In this document: positions 8,358 to 17,447 of the stretch, one piece after another
Position numbering within the stretch: the stretch's first letter is position 1
How the letters are laid out: each line of letters starts with the position of its first letter
Assembly (NCBI GenBank): GCA_910579755.1
Contig: CAJTVB010000024.1
Coordinates: 1 to 53,064, forward strand
Length of the DNA: 53,064 nt
Direction: 5' to 3'
Source of the DNA: an uncultured Acetatifactor sp.
GTDB taxonomy: Bacteria; Bacillota; Clostridia; Lachnospirales; Lachnospiraceae
The notes under the pieces: generated by a model
Database searches by the model: none
The model's input: the letters and a program-made list of their open reading frames with translations, nothing else
Told to the model about the DNA's origin: nothing
Program-made: the position numbers and the translations under genes

Positions 8358-9113
8358 TTATAATAGCTGATCTACGGTATCCTTAATGACCTGCAGGATC
8401 TGTTCATTGCAGGCAGCCTTGGGATTCAGGCTGGTGGAAGGGATATAAGTATTATTTTTTACTGAATTTCCGGTCAGGATTTTATACCATACAGCAGACA
8501 GCAGGTATCTGCCGTAGATGATATTCATGTGAAAGCCGTCCCGGCACAGAGACATGCCGCCCTGACCATATTGAAAGGGGGCCCTTTTGCGAAGCTCCTG
8601 TACCAGGTCTCCGCAGGGGATGAGACGGACGCCCAGCTGCTTTGCTTCAGCCCGGTAGGTTTCCGACAGCTTTTCGTACATCCTCTGCTGATCCTGGTCG
8701 TAATTGCAGAATCCGGAATGCAGGCTGTCCGTTTCGTAGGCCCAGGTTTCGTGCAGCAGAATTTCGGCCTGGGGAGCGGTTGTTTTCAGGTAATCCATAA
8801 TGTGCTCTATATATGGATGATATGTGTCCGGAAGGCCGCTGTCCTGGCTGACCTGCTGTGTCACAAGGTAATCCCATTGATCCATGTCAAGCGCTTCCCG
8901 GACGGAAACGTACCTTTCCGTGGAGGCGCCGTTTTCCTCATAAAGATATTCTGCTGCATTTGTCTGGATGTTGTTCCAATGTCGCTCCAGACTGCAGCCT
9001 CCTATATAAAGATTTCCCACCTTCATATCCACCTGGTCTGCGGCGGCGATCTGATGCAGATAATGGGTGGCATCCTCTGAAAAGCTGTTTCCGATAGCAA
9101 GAATCTTGATCAT
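8358..9113 (-). CDS. DUF4886-type SGNH hydrolase
   Basis: 251 residues resembling the DUF4886 branch of SGNH hydrolases. The N-terminus IKILAIGNSFSEDATHYL supplies the catalytic Ser in GNSFS. LYIGGCSLERH follows, then an internal LLHETWAY block, and CRDGFHMNIIYGRYL near the C-terminus gives the Asp and His of the dyad. There is no signal peptide. The start codon at 9113 has GGAGAAAA just upstream on the minus strand. The gene is convergent with the other SGNH gene, and its promoter region contains two dyads (9160-9184), one resembling a catabolite-repression site. Members are thought to deacylate carbohydrates or glycosides; the exact substrate is unknown. Confidence 0.82.
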   Translation of the reverse strand: MIKILAIGNSFSEDATHYLHQIAAADQVDMKVGNLYIGGCSLERHWNNIQTNAAEYLYEENGASTERYVSVREALDMDQWDYLVTQQVSQDSGLPDTYHPYIEHIMDYLKTTAPQAEILLHETWAYETDSLHSGFCNYDQDQQRMYEKLSETYRAEAKQLGVRLIPCGDLVQELRKRAPFQYGQGGMSLCRDGFHMNIIYGRYLLSAVWYKILTGNSVKNNTYIPSTSLNPKAACNEQILQVIKDTVDQLL

Positions 9114-9159
9114 GGCATTTTCTCCAATCTTTCCTGATAAATTTATAAGAAAACGCCGG

Positions 9160-9184
9160 TGAAAGCGTTTGATACTATTGTATC
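9160..9184 (-). promoter_or_regulatory. cre-like box plus adjacent dyad
   Basis: TGAAAGCGTTTGAT (9160-9173) resembles the CcpA catabolite-responsive element or a LacI-family operator. It runs into a perfect inverted repeat GATACTATTGTATC (9171-9184). Both lie 47-71 bases upstream of the DUF4886 start, in its presumed promoter. A clean -35/-10 pair was not found. Confidence 0.35.
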
Positions 9185-9298
9185 ACGGAAATCAATAAAT
9201 AGAAAGGAATAAATGTGTGACATCAACCACGGTAACCCTTACAGATGACTGCCGGTGAATTTGGCTGGTAAATTCTGCCCGGCACCCGATATTGCGGC

Positions 9299-9496
9299 TT
9301 GCTTTTTTTGAAGGCCGGTGATATACTGTATAAGGTTGCATTGGATGAATCCCACGTTTCTTCGGGAAGCGGGCAGGATTCATGTATTCAGTTGAAGGAG
9401 GGATCGTTATATGAGGAAAAATACGAGGATGGTGAACTGCGGCAACTGAATACAGGGCTCGTAAGAGCCGGTGATGGAACCTTTATGAAGAAATAA
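9299..9496 (+). CDS. doubtful small ORF, 65 aa
   Basis: A TTG-initiated frame (open from 9272) with protein-like composition (LFLKAGDILYKVALDE, then LNTGLVRAGDGTFMKK) but no ribosome site before the first codon. It resembles no family I know. It could be the remnant of a larger gene, since the surrounding 500 bases have no other gene, or chance. Confidence 0.2.
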   Translation: MLFLKAGDILYKVALDESHVSSGSGQDSCIQLKEGSLYEEKYEDGELRQLNTGLVRAGDGTFMKK

Positions 9497-9706
9497 TGAT
9501 TTGACCGGAGCTATTAATGTAATGGCGGACGTGAATTATGGCACATCATAACGGTGTGCTTTTTTTGCGCGCAAATTACGGCAGTTTGAAATGTTTTGAG
9601 AAAGGATCGGGTGATTTGATTATGGGAAAAAGAATATTTGGAATCATGGAAAAGGGGATTATGATGAGAAAACAGGAAGGAACTGTAAAGCGAAGGAGAG
9701 TAAAAA

Positions 9707-11650
9707 TTGAAGCGATTAAAATATTATATATTGAACATGAAGCCGGCCAGTGAGGCCTATGAAGAGATGTATGAGGGCAAAATGTACGAGTCCTTTATGG
9801 ATAAGGATCCTATTGTGCATAACCATGCCGTATACTGGGACGGAGAGATCGGATATGAAATTACAAAAAGCAGCCGGCTGGAGCTTTCAAAGCCCACGAT
9901 CACCATCCATATTCCCATGAGGCAGCTGGGGACAGATAACACAAAAATACCGGCGCTGGATTACATGTTCAGAAGATTTATTCCGTATATTCACGCGCTG
10001 AATGAACAAAATGACAATCGCAAGCGTTCGGACGTGGAAAATGGGCATTACTATATTTATGAACCTAATTCAAAGGTTTTGGTCAGAAATGTGGTCACGG
10101 CGAGGATGGTGCCTCAGAAGTATTACAGGCTTTTGAGCAAGAATACCATTGAACCCATCGACGGTCTGCGGGACAGGGGTGTGGATTCCTATAAGCCGGG
10201 AAAAAATTGTATGCTTGCTCCTATGGATAACCAGCGGGAAATACCGGTTCATTTATGTGTCAGCATAATGATTCAGGTACAGCTGCCGCGGGGAAAACAC
10301 AAGAAGGCGGTGGAGATGCTTTGCTTTAACCTGCCGGAGGCAGTGAACCGCTATGTGGAGGAATTTGACCGGGAGGGTATGGAAAAGGCGGCAGCGCTTT
10401 ATGAGAAGCAGGAGGCGATTCGGGTGTGGCTTCGGGAGAACAACTGCTGTGCCTTTGTGGCCAATGGAAGCATTCTGCCCAGAGCCCAGGGATGCGAGCT
10501 TCCCCTGCAGGGAGCGGTCCCCTTTTTATCGACGCCGGAGGACGAGGTTGAGGCAGTCGGCGTCAGGGGGATGGTTTTTCAAAAAGGGGTCACCGTCATA
10601 ACCGGAGGCGGATATTCCGGGAAAAGCACACTGCTGGATGCGCTGAGTGCCGGGATCTACAATCACATTGGCGGCGACGGCAGAGAGCTGGTGATTACCG
10701 AGGCCTCTGCCATGAAAATTTCTGCGGAGGACGGAAGGTGTATACGCCACGGAAATTTGTCACCCTTTATCAAGTGGATACCCGGAGGAGACCCCGGCGA
10801 CTTTTCCACGGAGCATGCTTCCGGTTCCACATCCCAGGCAGCCAATATTATGGAGGCGGTGAGCTGGGGATCGAAGCTTTTGATGATTGATGAGGATAAA
10901 TCGGCAACAAATTTTATGATTCAGGACTCGGTGATGAAAGCACTGATTGAGAAAGAACCAATTACTCCTTTTGTGGAAAGGGTGCAGGAATTGGCCCAGG
11001 ACAGGGACGTATCCAGCATTCTGGTGATCGGGGGCAGCAGTGAATATTTACAGACTGCCGACCGGATTTATATGATGAAGGATTACCGGATCAGCCAGGT
11101 AACGGAGGCGGCCAAGGTGCTTCAGGCAGAATATGCCGGTCAGGCCGGGAACTTAGAAAAGCCGGCATTGGAGCCGGCGGATTTTATCAATCCGGACAAG
11201 GTGGATGCGAATTATCTGAGCACCCGTCCGGAGGGCACCGCTACAGAGGTGTTAAGAGTATCGGATCTGGGATTCTTGATTCTGGGGGAGGAACGGGTGG
11301 ATATCAGGATGCTTCATGACATTGCCAGCGTTCCCCAGCTGAATGCCATAGCATTTTTATTGCGCAGGCTGATGGGACGTCTGAATCCTTTGGAACGTTT
11401 TCAGAAATTTATTGCTCCCGGTGCCGGGGACGGTGCTTTGAAAATTTCCTCCGGGGAAGCAATTGATGCACCGATGACACCCAAGTGGGTATGCCTGGAA
11501 GAGGAAGTGGACCGCCTGTTGGAGGAGATCGAAAGGGAAGGTCTGGAATCTGTATTTTCACCTTTCTTTACGGAATGCATCAGGTGGATGGATCTTCCGA
11601 GAAAATATGAAATGCTGGCGGTTTTAAGCAGAATGCGGCTGGATTGCTAG
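9707..11650 (+). CDS. ABC_ATPase-family P-loop protein of unknown role
   Basis: 647 residues of the 'predicted ATPase of the ABC class' family (ABC_ATPase), which is not a transporter. The P-loop is GGGYSGKSTLL (about residues 303-313); family members more often have His in place of this Ser. ASGSTSQAANIMEAVSWGSK acts as the signature and LLMIDEDKSATNFM as Walker B. A C-terminal domain follows. The first 110 residues or so precede the usual family core, and their function is unknown. The TTG start at 9707 is preferred because AGGAG lies eight bases upstream; the ATG nine codons later has none. There are no membrane segments. The gene stands alone, with a sparse region upstream and a strong terminator downstream. 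Role: unknown nucleotide-dependent process. Confidence 0.85.
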   Translation: MKRLKYYILNMKPASEAYEEMYEGKMYESFMDKDPIVHNHAVYWDGEIGYEITKSSRLELSKPTITIHIPMRQLGTDNTKIPALDYMFRRFIPYIHALNEQNDNRKRSDVENGHYYIYEPNSKVLVRNVVTARMVPQKYYRLLSKNTIEPIDGLRDRGVDSYKPGKNCMLAPMDNQREIPVHLCVSIMIQVQLPRGKHKKAVEMLCFNLPEAVNRYVEEFDREGMEKAAALYEKQEAIRVWLRENNCCAFVANGSILPRAQGCELPLQGAVPFLSTPEDEVEAVGVRGMVFQKGVTVITGGGYSGKSTLLDALSAGIYNHIGGDGRELVITEASAMKISAEDGRCIRHGNLSPFIKWIPGGDPGDFSTEHASGSTSQAANIMEAVSWGSKLLMIDEDKSATNFMIQDSVMKALIEKEPITPFVERVQELAQDRDVSSILVIGGSSEYLQTADRIYMMKDYRISQVTEAAKVLQAEYAGQAGNLEKPALEPADFINPDKVDANYLSTRPEGTATEVLRVSDLGFLILGEERVDIRMLHDIASVPQLNAIAFLLRRLMGRLNPLERFQKFIAPGAGDGALKISSGEAIDAPMTPKWVCLEEEVDRLLEEIEREGLESVFSPFFTECIRWMDLPRKYEMLAVLSRMRLDC

Positions 11651-11672
11651 GCTTTCCTTACATATAAATATA

Positions 11673-11720
11673 AAAAAACCGTGGTTGGTATCATTAACAG
11701 GATATCGGCCATGGTTTTTT
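11673..11720 (+). terminator. strong rho-independent terminator
   Basis: A 20-bp stem (11673-11692 with 11701-11720), fully paired if G-U pairs are allowed, with an 8-base loop. It has an A-tract on the 5' side and TTTTTTT on the 3' side. It ends the ABC_ATPase-family transcript and, because of the A-tract, could also work for the minus strand. Confidence 0.85.
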
Positions 11721-11895
11721 TATGTACTTCTGACACTCTGCGTCTTATATAACGCTTAAAGTTTTTCAATCACTTTTTGAGAATTAAGCGATATCATTAT
11801 AAAGCCAATATGTACGGGGCAGGCGGCAGGTGCTTTTTGGTGCGAAATACATCGGATTGCCGTCAAAATTACAGTCAGAAGGAGAGGTATGGATT

Positions 11896-12888
11896 ATGCC
11901 AAGAACAGGTGAAAACATTTATAAGAGAAAGGACGGGCGATGGGAAGGACGCTATATCAGAGAACGGATCAACGGGAAGGCAAAATATGGTGCTGTTTAC
12001 GCGAGGACCTACCGGGATGTAAAGAAAAAGCTGGAAGAGGCGAAGAAAAGTCTTGAGGAAAAGGAACGTGCTCCGGCAGGTGTCGGAAAGGTAGCGGACA
12101 TTTGTTTCCAATGGCTCTCGGAAGCGGCTGTGACATTGAAAGGGTCGTCAGTGAATAAATATGAGGATATTCTTCGCTGCTACATTCTGCCGGAATTTGG
12201 CGAGACGGAGCTTTCAGATATTACAAATCAGCAAATCATCGATTTTGTCAACAGACTGCTTGTAAGCGGCGGAGCAAAAGAACGGGGTCTTGCCCCTGGA
12301 ACGATGGCAGAAATATTATCTGTCATGAACGGGATCCGGATCTATGCAATGAAGCGAAATCATATGGTAGCATTTTCACCGGACTGCTTGAGCTTAAAAA
12401 GGGAACAGCGAGACATTCGCGTATTCAGTCTGGCGGAAAAGAAAATGTATGTAAAAAAAACCATGCAGAGGCTTCGAATAAGGACACCGGAGGAAAAACG
12501 GACGGAGGTGAGAATTCTGGAACCTAAAAGCGCCTGTTCCATCCGGACCATTCCGCTCCCGGATGTTATTATGGGATTGCTTGAAAGGTTCTATGCTCCG
12601 GGAGCGTTTCTTCTGACAGGAGAAAGCAAGCGCTTTATGGAGCCGCGGACCATACAGAACCATTTTAAAAGGATTCTCTGTGACTGCGGAATTCAAAATG
12701 CCAATTTTCATACGACCCGGCATACTTTTGCCACACGATGCATAGAGCTGGGCTTCGATGTCAAAAGCCTGAGCGAAATTCTGGGACATGCCGGGGTTGC
12801 CATTACAATGAATCGCTATGTTCACCCTACAATGACATTTAAGGCCGAAAATATGAACCGTTTTTCCAGCCTGTTTTCTCTGGCATGA
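11896..12888 (+). pseudogene. tyrosine recombinase lacking catalytic Arg-I block
   Basis: 330 residues of a Tn916-like integrase. The N-terminal arm-binding domain (MPRTGENIYKRKDGRWEGRY), the core-binding SAM-like domain, and the end of the catalytic domain are present. The latter includes the HTTRHTFATR box (His and Arg-II), the LGHAGV box and the YVHPT nucleophile region. At residues 177-193 the text runs FSLAEKK directly into MYVKKTMQRL. Homologues have about 40-45 residues between these points, carrying the TGLRIGE motif with the first catalytic Arg. The deletion is in frame with no stop. The start ATG 11896 has GGAGAGG upstream. Without Arg-I the protein should not recombine DNA, though it could still bind. 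No attachment sites or partner genes were seen, so it is probably a relic of a lost element. Confidence 0.8.
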
Positions 12889-12903
12889 GGGAAGAAATCG
12901 CCA

Positions 12904-12932
12904 TTGTAATGTCCATGGGAATTCGCTATACT
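12904..12932 (+). promoter_or_regulatory. promoter of the two-component/ABC locus
   Basis: TTGTAA (12904-12909), 17-bp spacer, TATACT (12927-12932). The next start codon is at 13004, so the leader would be about 65 bases. Confidence 0.55.
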
Positions 12933-13003
12933 ATCCTTGACGGCGCGAAAGGATCTGGAGCAAGGAGATCAGCAAAGCGATTAGTCAGAAAGGAAGTACA
13001 TAG

Positions 13004-13723
13004 ATGCCGGAAACAGATTTTTTGAATCGCAGAATCATGATTGTGGATGATGAGAAGGATATTTTGCTTCTTCTGAAGGAAACGCTGACCAGGGAAGGCT
13101 TCAGGGATGTCATCGGGATCGATAACGGCCCGGAGGCCGTTAGTGCCTGCAGAAAGCTGCGTCCCCAGGCGGTAATTTTGGATGTGATGCTGCCGGGAAT
13201 GGACGGCTATGAGGTATGCCGGCAGATCAGGCAGTTTTCTCATTGTCCCATTCTGTTTTTGTCATCCAGAGGCGATGAGCTGGATAAGATACTGGGTTTG
13301 GCGGTGGGCGGCGACGACTATGTAACAAAACCTTTCAGTCCGAAAGAGGTGGCTTACAGAGTCAAGGCGCAGCTGCGGCGGGCCGGATACAGAGAGAATA
13401 AGGAGCAGAAAGGGACAGTGCGGGTCGGGGAGCTGACCATTGACCCGGAGGGCTGCAGAGCTTTCCGGGGGAACCAGGAAATAGAGCTTACGGCCAGAGA
13501 GTTTGAGATCCTGCAGTATTTGAGCGGGAATATAGGGCGGGTTGTGGGCAGGGAACGTTTGTATGAGACTGTTTGGGGAGAGGACAGCTTCGGCTGCGAC
13601 AATACGGTTATGGTTCATATTCGTCATCTGCGTGAAAAGCTGGAGAGAGACCCTTCGTCTCCGGAGTATATTATCACTGTAAAAGGTCTGGGCTATAAGC
13701 TGGTGGATCCTTATGAAAAATGA
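13004..13723 (+). CDS. OmpR/PhoB-type response regulator
   Basis: 239 residues. The receiver domain (about 10-125) has the acidic pair in MIVDDEKD, the phospho-acceptor Asp60 in VILDVMLPGMDG and Lys in VTKPFSP. The C-terminal winged helix (about 138-236) ends with the usual ITVKGLGYKL. A GGAAG ribosome site precedes the start. It overlaps the histidine kinase gene by 11 bp, so the two are translationally coupled. The downstream ABC-2 transporter lies behind a terminator and is the likely target, as in systems responding to peptide antibiotics or membrane stress. The signal is not deducible. Confidence 0.93.
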   Translation: MPETDFLNRRIMIVDDEKDILLLLKETLTREGFRDVIGIDNGPEAVSACRKLRPQAVILDVMLPGMDGYEVCRQIRQFSHCPILFLSSRGDELDKILGLAVGGDDYVTKPFSPKEVAYRVKAQLRRAGYRENKEQKGTVRVGELTIDPEGCRAFRGNQEIELTAREFEILQYLSGNIGRVVGRERLYETVWGEDSFGCDNTVMVHIRHLREKLERDPSSPEYIITVKGLGYKLVDPYEK

Positions 13724-15143
13724 ACGAAAATGTAATCCCTTTCTGCGCTCCTTTACGGTTTTGTGCATGCTGGTATTTTTGACGGCTGTCATGGCTGTAG
13801 GGCTGTTTTACTTCATTTTTTCCATTCCGGAACCGGAGGGCTTAAGCCCGGCCTCCTGGCCCGGGAGATTCACGGATGATTTTTCCGTGTGGATGAAATA
13901 CGAGAATGAGAAGCTGATTGTAGAACAGACAGGGCTGGACCGCCTGGAGGAATACGGTCTCTGGCTTCAGGTGGTGGACGAGGCAGGGCGGGAAATTTAT
14001 TCTTATCAGAAACCGGATGTATATCCGGATCACTATCCGGCATCCCGGCTGCTGGAGCTTGGTATGAGTCCCTGGGATGGCAGATATACTGTTTTTGCCA
14101 GCAGCCTGCAGGGGTCTGAGGACGTCTGCTGTTATATGATTGGCTTTCCCTATGCCATCGGAAAGCATGTGCTCTATTACAGCGGCGAAAGAATTTCCCG
14201 ACTGCTGCCGGTGGTAAAGACAATTGTGCTTTTTGCCGCAGGGTGCCTGGCGCTGTTGTTTCTTGGCTACGGCATATGGTTTTCCAGGAAATCCTCCGCT
14301 ATCACAAACGGTATTCGAAAAATATTGCTCCGGTCCTATGAGCCTTTGAAGGAGAGCGGCATGTTCGGCGGCGTTTACGGGGCCTTGAATCAAATGAATA
14401 CGGAAATACGCAAAAGCGACGCCCTGCAGGAGGAAACTGACCGAGCGCGCAGAGAATGGATCGCCAATATCACTCATGATCTGAAGACGCCTCTTTCACC
14501 CATCAAGGGCTATGGGGAGCTTTTGGCGGAGGGAGAAAGCGGGCCGCCTGACAGGATCCGGGAATACGGAAAAATTATTTTAAAGAATGTGGATTATCTG
14601 GAAAAGCTTTTGAATGATCTGAGGCTGACCTGGCAGCTGGATTCCGGAGGAGCGGTATGCGATTTTCGTAAGACACCCATTGTGAGAAGCTTACGGGAAA
14701 CGGTTATCGACATAGTAAATGATCCCGCTTTTTCGGGGCGGGAAATTGTATTCGAATGCCGCGGACCGGAGCGGCGGATCTGCCTGGATCCCGGTTTGTT
14801 CCGCCGGGCTGTTCAAAATCTGATTATAAACGCCCTTGTGCATAATCCGCCGCAGACAAGGGTGACAGTAACGATAGAAACGGCTTCGGAGAAAGGAATA
14901 CTGATTTGGATCCGTGATAACGGAAAGGGCTTGAGCGCACAGGAGCAGTCCCGGCTGTTTAACCGGTATTACAGGGGCACAAATACAGGAGAGAAGCCGG
15001 AAGGAAGCGGCCTGGGGCTTGCCATTGCAAAGCAGATTATTACGCTTCACGGAGGATGGATCAGCATAGAAAGCAGGGTGGGAGAGGGCACGGAATTTTG
15101 TATCTGCATCCCGGCTTCAAAAATGGACTTAAGGCAGAATTAA
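13713..15143 (+). CDS. sensor histidine kinase
   Basis: 476 residues. A transmembrane helix near residues 12-35 and a second near 170-190 enclose an extracytoplasmic sensor of about 130 residues with no recognised fold. A linker, then the HisKA motif ITHDLKTPLSPIKGY with phospho-accepting His255, lead to the ATPase domain: N box NLIINALVHN, G1 DNGKGL, F box LFNRYYRG and G2 GSGLGLAIAK. It should autophosphorylate and pass phosphate to the response regulator encoded just upstream. The 11-bp overlap with that gene supports one operon. A stem-loop terminator follows at 15170. Confidence 0.93.
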   Translation: MKNERKCNPFLRSFTVLCMLVFLTAVMAVGLFYFIFSIPEPEGLSPASWPGRFTDDFSVWMKYENEKLIVEQTGLDRLEEYGLWLQVVDEAGREIYSYQKPDVYPDHYPASRLLELGMSPWDGRYTVFASSLQGSEDVCCYMIGFPYAIGKHVLYYSGERISRLLPVVKTIVLFAAGCLALLFLGYGIWFSRKSSAITNGIRKILLRSYEPLKESGMFGGVYGALNQMNTEIRKSDALQEETDRARREWIANITHDLKTPLSPIKGYGELLAEGESGPPDRIREYGKIILKNVDYLEKLLNDLRLTWQLDSGGAVCDFRKTPIVRSLRETVIDIVNDPAFSGREIVFECRGPERRICLDPGLFRRAVQNLIINALVHNPPQTRVTVTIETASEKGILIWIRDNGKGLSAQEQSRLFNRYYRGTNTGEKPEGSGLGLAIAKQIITLHGGWISIESRVGEGTEFCICIPASKMDLRQN

Positions 15144-15169
15144 GATAGGGAAAAGTTCTGCCTAAGATG

Positions 15170-15201
15170 AAAGGTTTATGCTATATGCATAAGCCTTTTT
15201 T
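15170..15201 (+). terminator. rho-independent terminator after the histidine kinase
   Basis: AAAGGTTTATGC pairs with GCATAAGCCTTT (one G-U pair) around a 5-base loop, followed by six T. It separates the kinase from the ABC transporter genes and may allow partial read-through. Confidence 0.75.
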
Positions 15202-15236
15202 GTTTGGGCAGGGCAAATAAGATCAGGAGGTGTTTT

Positions 15237-16148
15237 ATGAAGCTGGAATTGCAGCATTTGAGCAAACGGTATAGGGAAAGATATGCCGTCAGGGATGTGA
15301 ATGTTACACTGACACCGGGGGTGTACGGACTGCTTGGGGCCAACGGCGCCGGCAAAACCACTTTGATGCGCATGATATGCGGGGTGTTGAAGCCGTCCTC
15401 CGGCGGCATCCGATGGAACGGAAAGCCTATTGAGGCGCTGGGAGAGCGGTATTATGCCTGTCTGGGCTACATGCCTCAGGATTTTGGCTTTTACCCGGAT
15501 TTTACCGCCCATGAGTTTATGCTCTATATGGCGGCGGTAAAGGGGCTGGGAAAAAGAGAGGCGAAGACCAGGACGGAGAACCTGCTCCATATGGTAAATC
15601 TGACGGAAGCCGCGGATCGGAAGGTACGGTCCTTTTCCGGCGGTATGAAGCAGAGGCTGGGGATCGCCCAGGCGGAGCTGAACGATCCGTCGATTTTGAT
15701 TTTGGATGAGCCGACTGCGGGTCTGGATCCCAAGGAGCGGGTGCGCCTTCGCAATATTATTTCCGATTTTGCCAAGGAAAAAATTGTTATTTTGTCCACC
15801 CATATTGTCTCTGACGTGTCTTATATTGCGGATACGATTCTGATGATGAAACAGGGACAGTTTTTACTGCAGGAGCCTATGGCCTCAGTGACGGATGTGA
15901 TAGAGGGAAAGGTGTGGGAGGTCCTGGTCAGGGAGGAGGAAGCGGCGGAGTTTACAAGGCGGTTTTCCGTGGTCAACCTGCATCATGAGAATGGCGGAGT
16001 GCGTCTGCGGATTGTGGAGGAGAATGCGCCTAGGGAGGATGCGTATCCGGTGGCTCCCAACCTGGAGGACCTGTTTTTATATTACTTTGGAGAAGACGCG
16101 AAGGAAGAAAAAGAGCCCGCCGAAGCGGGATGGGAGGTATCATTATGA
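15237..16148 (+). CDS. ABC-2 type transporter ATP-binding protein
   Basis: About 303 residues. Walker A GANGAGKTT, Q-loop in GYMPQDFGFYP, signature SFSGGMKQRLG, Walker B ILILDEPTAGLD and the switch His in LSTHIVSD are all present. After residue 215 a C-terminal regulatory extension follows, as in drug or peptide exporters. ATG 15237 has AGGAGG seven bases upstream; longer in-frame extensions run into the terminator. The stop overlaps the permease start (ATGA), so the proteins are made together. It energises export of an unknown substrate and is likely controlled by the two-component system just upstream. Confidence 0.92.
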   Translation: MKLELQHLSKRYRERYAVRDVNVTLTPGVYGLLGANGAGKTTLMRMICGVLKPSSGGIRWNGKPIEALGERYYACLGYMPQDFGFYPDFTAHEFMLYMAAVKGLGKREAKTRTENLLHMVNLTEAADRKVRSFSGGMKQRLGIAQAELNDPSILILDEPTAGLDPKERVRLRNIISDFAKEKIVILSTHIVSDVSYIADTILMMKQGQFLLQEPMASVTDVIEGKVWEVLVREEEAAEFTRRFSVVNLHHENGGVRLRIVEENAPREDAYPVAPNLEDLFLYYFGEDAKEEKEPAEAGWEVSL

Positions 16149-17374
16149 AAATGCTTGTTCGATACGAATTTTTAAAAATTGTCCGTAAAAGATCCACGCT
16201 GGTGATCATGACTGTCAGCCTGCTCATAACGGCATTTTTTTTCGGACTGCCGCTGATGCAGTATCAAACCTATGACAGAAACGGAGTGATCAGAGGATTT
16301 GCGGGGATTGCTCATGACAAGGCCCAGTATGAGAAGCTGTCTGTTTTGCTGACGGAGGAATATATCGCAGATACTATCAGAGAGTACCAAAAGCTTTTTG
16401 AAAACCCGGACAATGTAGGCTATGACGGAAACGACAGATTTCTGATCGGAGACGCCTACTGGGATTTTGTGGCGCCCCGGGAGACGCTGCTCTATTTGAT
16501 CGCATCAAACTATGACGCTCCGGGGGAAAATACCGGTCTGAATCATTTGCCGGGTATGGACCTGGCGGGCGGCGCAGGCTTTTATGAAGCCAGGGAGAAA
16601 AAGCTTGGACAGACTCTGGACACTCCCTCCCGGGAACTGACGGAGAATCAAAAGGAATACTGGCGAGATTTGAGCAAAAGGACGGATGTCCCTCTGCATT
16701 ATGGCTGGCATAAGGGGTGGAATATGATCCTGGAGAGCTTTGAGCTTTTGACCTTTGCACTTCTGGCAGTATGTATCGTGCTGGCACCGGTCTTTTCCGG
16801 CGAGTATCAGGCGGGAACGGACGCGGTGATTCTGGCAGGAAAATATGGCAGGACGAAGCTTGTTACAGCGAAGATTTTTTCCTCGTATTTGTTTGGGGTT
16901 CTGGCTTTTACGCTTCATGCCGCAGTGGCCCTGGGGCTGACGCTGGGAGCCTTCGGCACAGGAGGGTGGAATCTTCCGCTGCAGATCGAGGGCACTGCCA
17001 TACCGTATCCATGGACCTTTCTGCAGGCGGTTTTGATAAACTTGGGGGTAATATATCTGGTGCTGGCAGCCATGATCGGCCTGACGCTTTTCCTTTCGGC
17101 CAATATGAAGAGTCCCTATGCTGTGCTGGCTGTGCTGGTGCCGGTTATTTTCCTGCCCATGTTTCTGTCCCCCAACGGAACTGCAGGATTTTATAACCTG
17201 ACGATTTTGCTGCTTCCCTACCGCTCTTTCATGCCGGAGCTGGGAAAGTATATCTCTTACCGGCTGGGCGGAATCGTGTGGGATGCACTTACGACAAGAG
17301 CGGTTTTCTATGCCGGATTGACGGCGCTGTTGGCGCCTTTTGCCGGAGCCGGATTTCGAAGACGCCGGTCTTAG
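16145..17374 (+). CDS. ABC-2 type transporter permease
   Basis: About 409 residues. One transmembrane helix near the N-terminus (residues 19-38) is followed by a large extracytoplasmic domain of about 150 residues. Then about five helices follow, beginning with ESFELLTFALLAVCIVLAPVFSGEY, a hallmark of ABC-2 permeases. It starts within the stop of the ATPase gene (ATGA) with GGGAGG upstream. The large external loop is common in exporters of antimicrobial peptides or lipids. Substrate unknown; the pairing with the ATPase is certain from position. Confidence 0.88.
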   Translation: MKMLVRYEFLKIVRKRSTLVIMTVSLLITAFFFGLPLMQYQTYDRNGVIRGFAGIAHDKAQYEKLSVLLTEEYIADTIREYQKLFENPDNVGYDGNDRFLIGDAYWDFVAPRETLLYLIASNYDAPGENTGLNHLPGMDLAGGAGFYEAREKKLGQTLDTPSRELTENQKEYWRDLSKRTDVPLHYGWHKGWNMILESFELLTFALLAVCIVLAPVFSGEYQAGTDAVILAGKYGRTKLVTAKIFSSYLFGVLAFTLHAAVALGLTLGAFGTGGWNLPLQIEGTAIPYPWTFLQAVLINLGVIYLVLAAMIGLTLFLSANMKSPYAVLAVLVPVIFLPMFLSPNGTAGFYNLTILLLPYRSFMPELGKYISYRLGGIVWDALTTRAVFYAGLTALLAPFAGAGFRRRRS

Positions 17375-17409
17375 ACCACACTGTTGGATGCATCCCGGAC
17401 AGTATGTTT

Positions 17410-17425
17410 CCGGCGGCTCCGCCGG
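17410..17425. terminator. GC-rich hairpin between convergent genes
   Basis: CCGGCGG-CT-CCGCCGG, a perfect 7-bp stem with a 2-base centre, lies between the permease and the convergent lacI-type gene. There is no T-run, so termination is only a possibility. Confidence 0.35.
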
Positions 17426-17447
17426 TTCTCAGGCGCAGAGGAATAGA

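Larger units (their letters stand above)
9114..9706. other. 590-bp sparse intergenic stretch
   Basis: This stretch holds the control region of the DUF4886 gene, one or two weak short frames, a GGCTC-GTAA-GAGCC hairpin at 9456-9469, and a perfect palindrome TTTGCGCGCAAA at 9564-9575. No RNA family or clear pseudogene was recognised. Composition is more AT-rich than the flanks. Confidence 0.5.

Noticed and set aside
9230..9290. Possible riboswitch in the gap after 9185
   Set aside because: Some short GC-rich stretches recall a cobalamin element, but the conserved core could not be matched and no suitable gene follows.
9538..9753. 71-codon frame ahead of the ABC_ATPase-family gene
   Set aside because: No ribosome site, basic low-information protein, and it overlaps the better supported TTG start at 9707.
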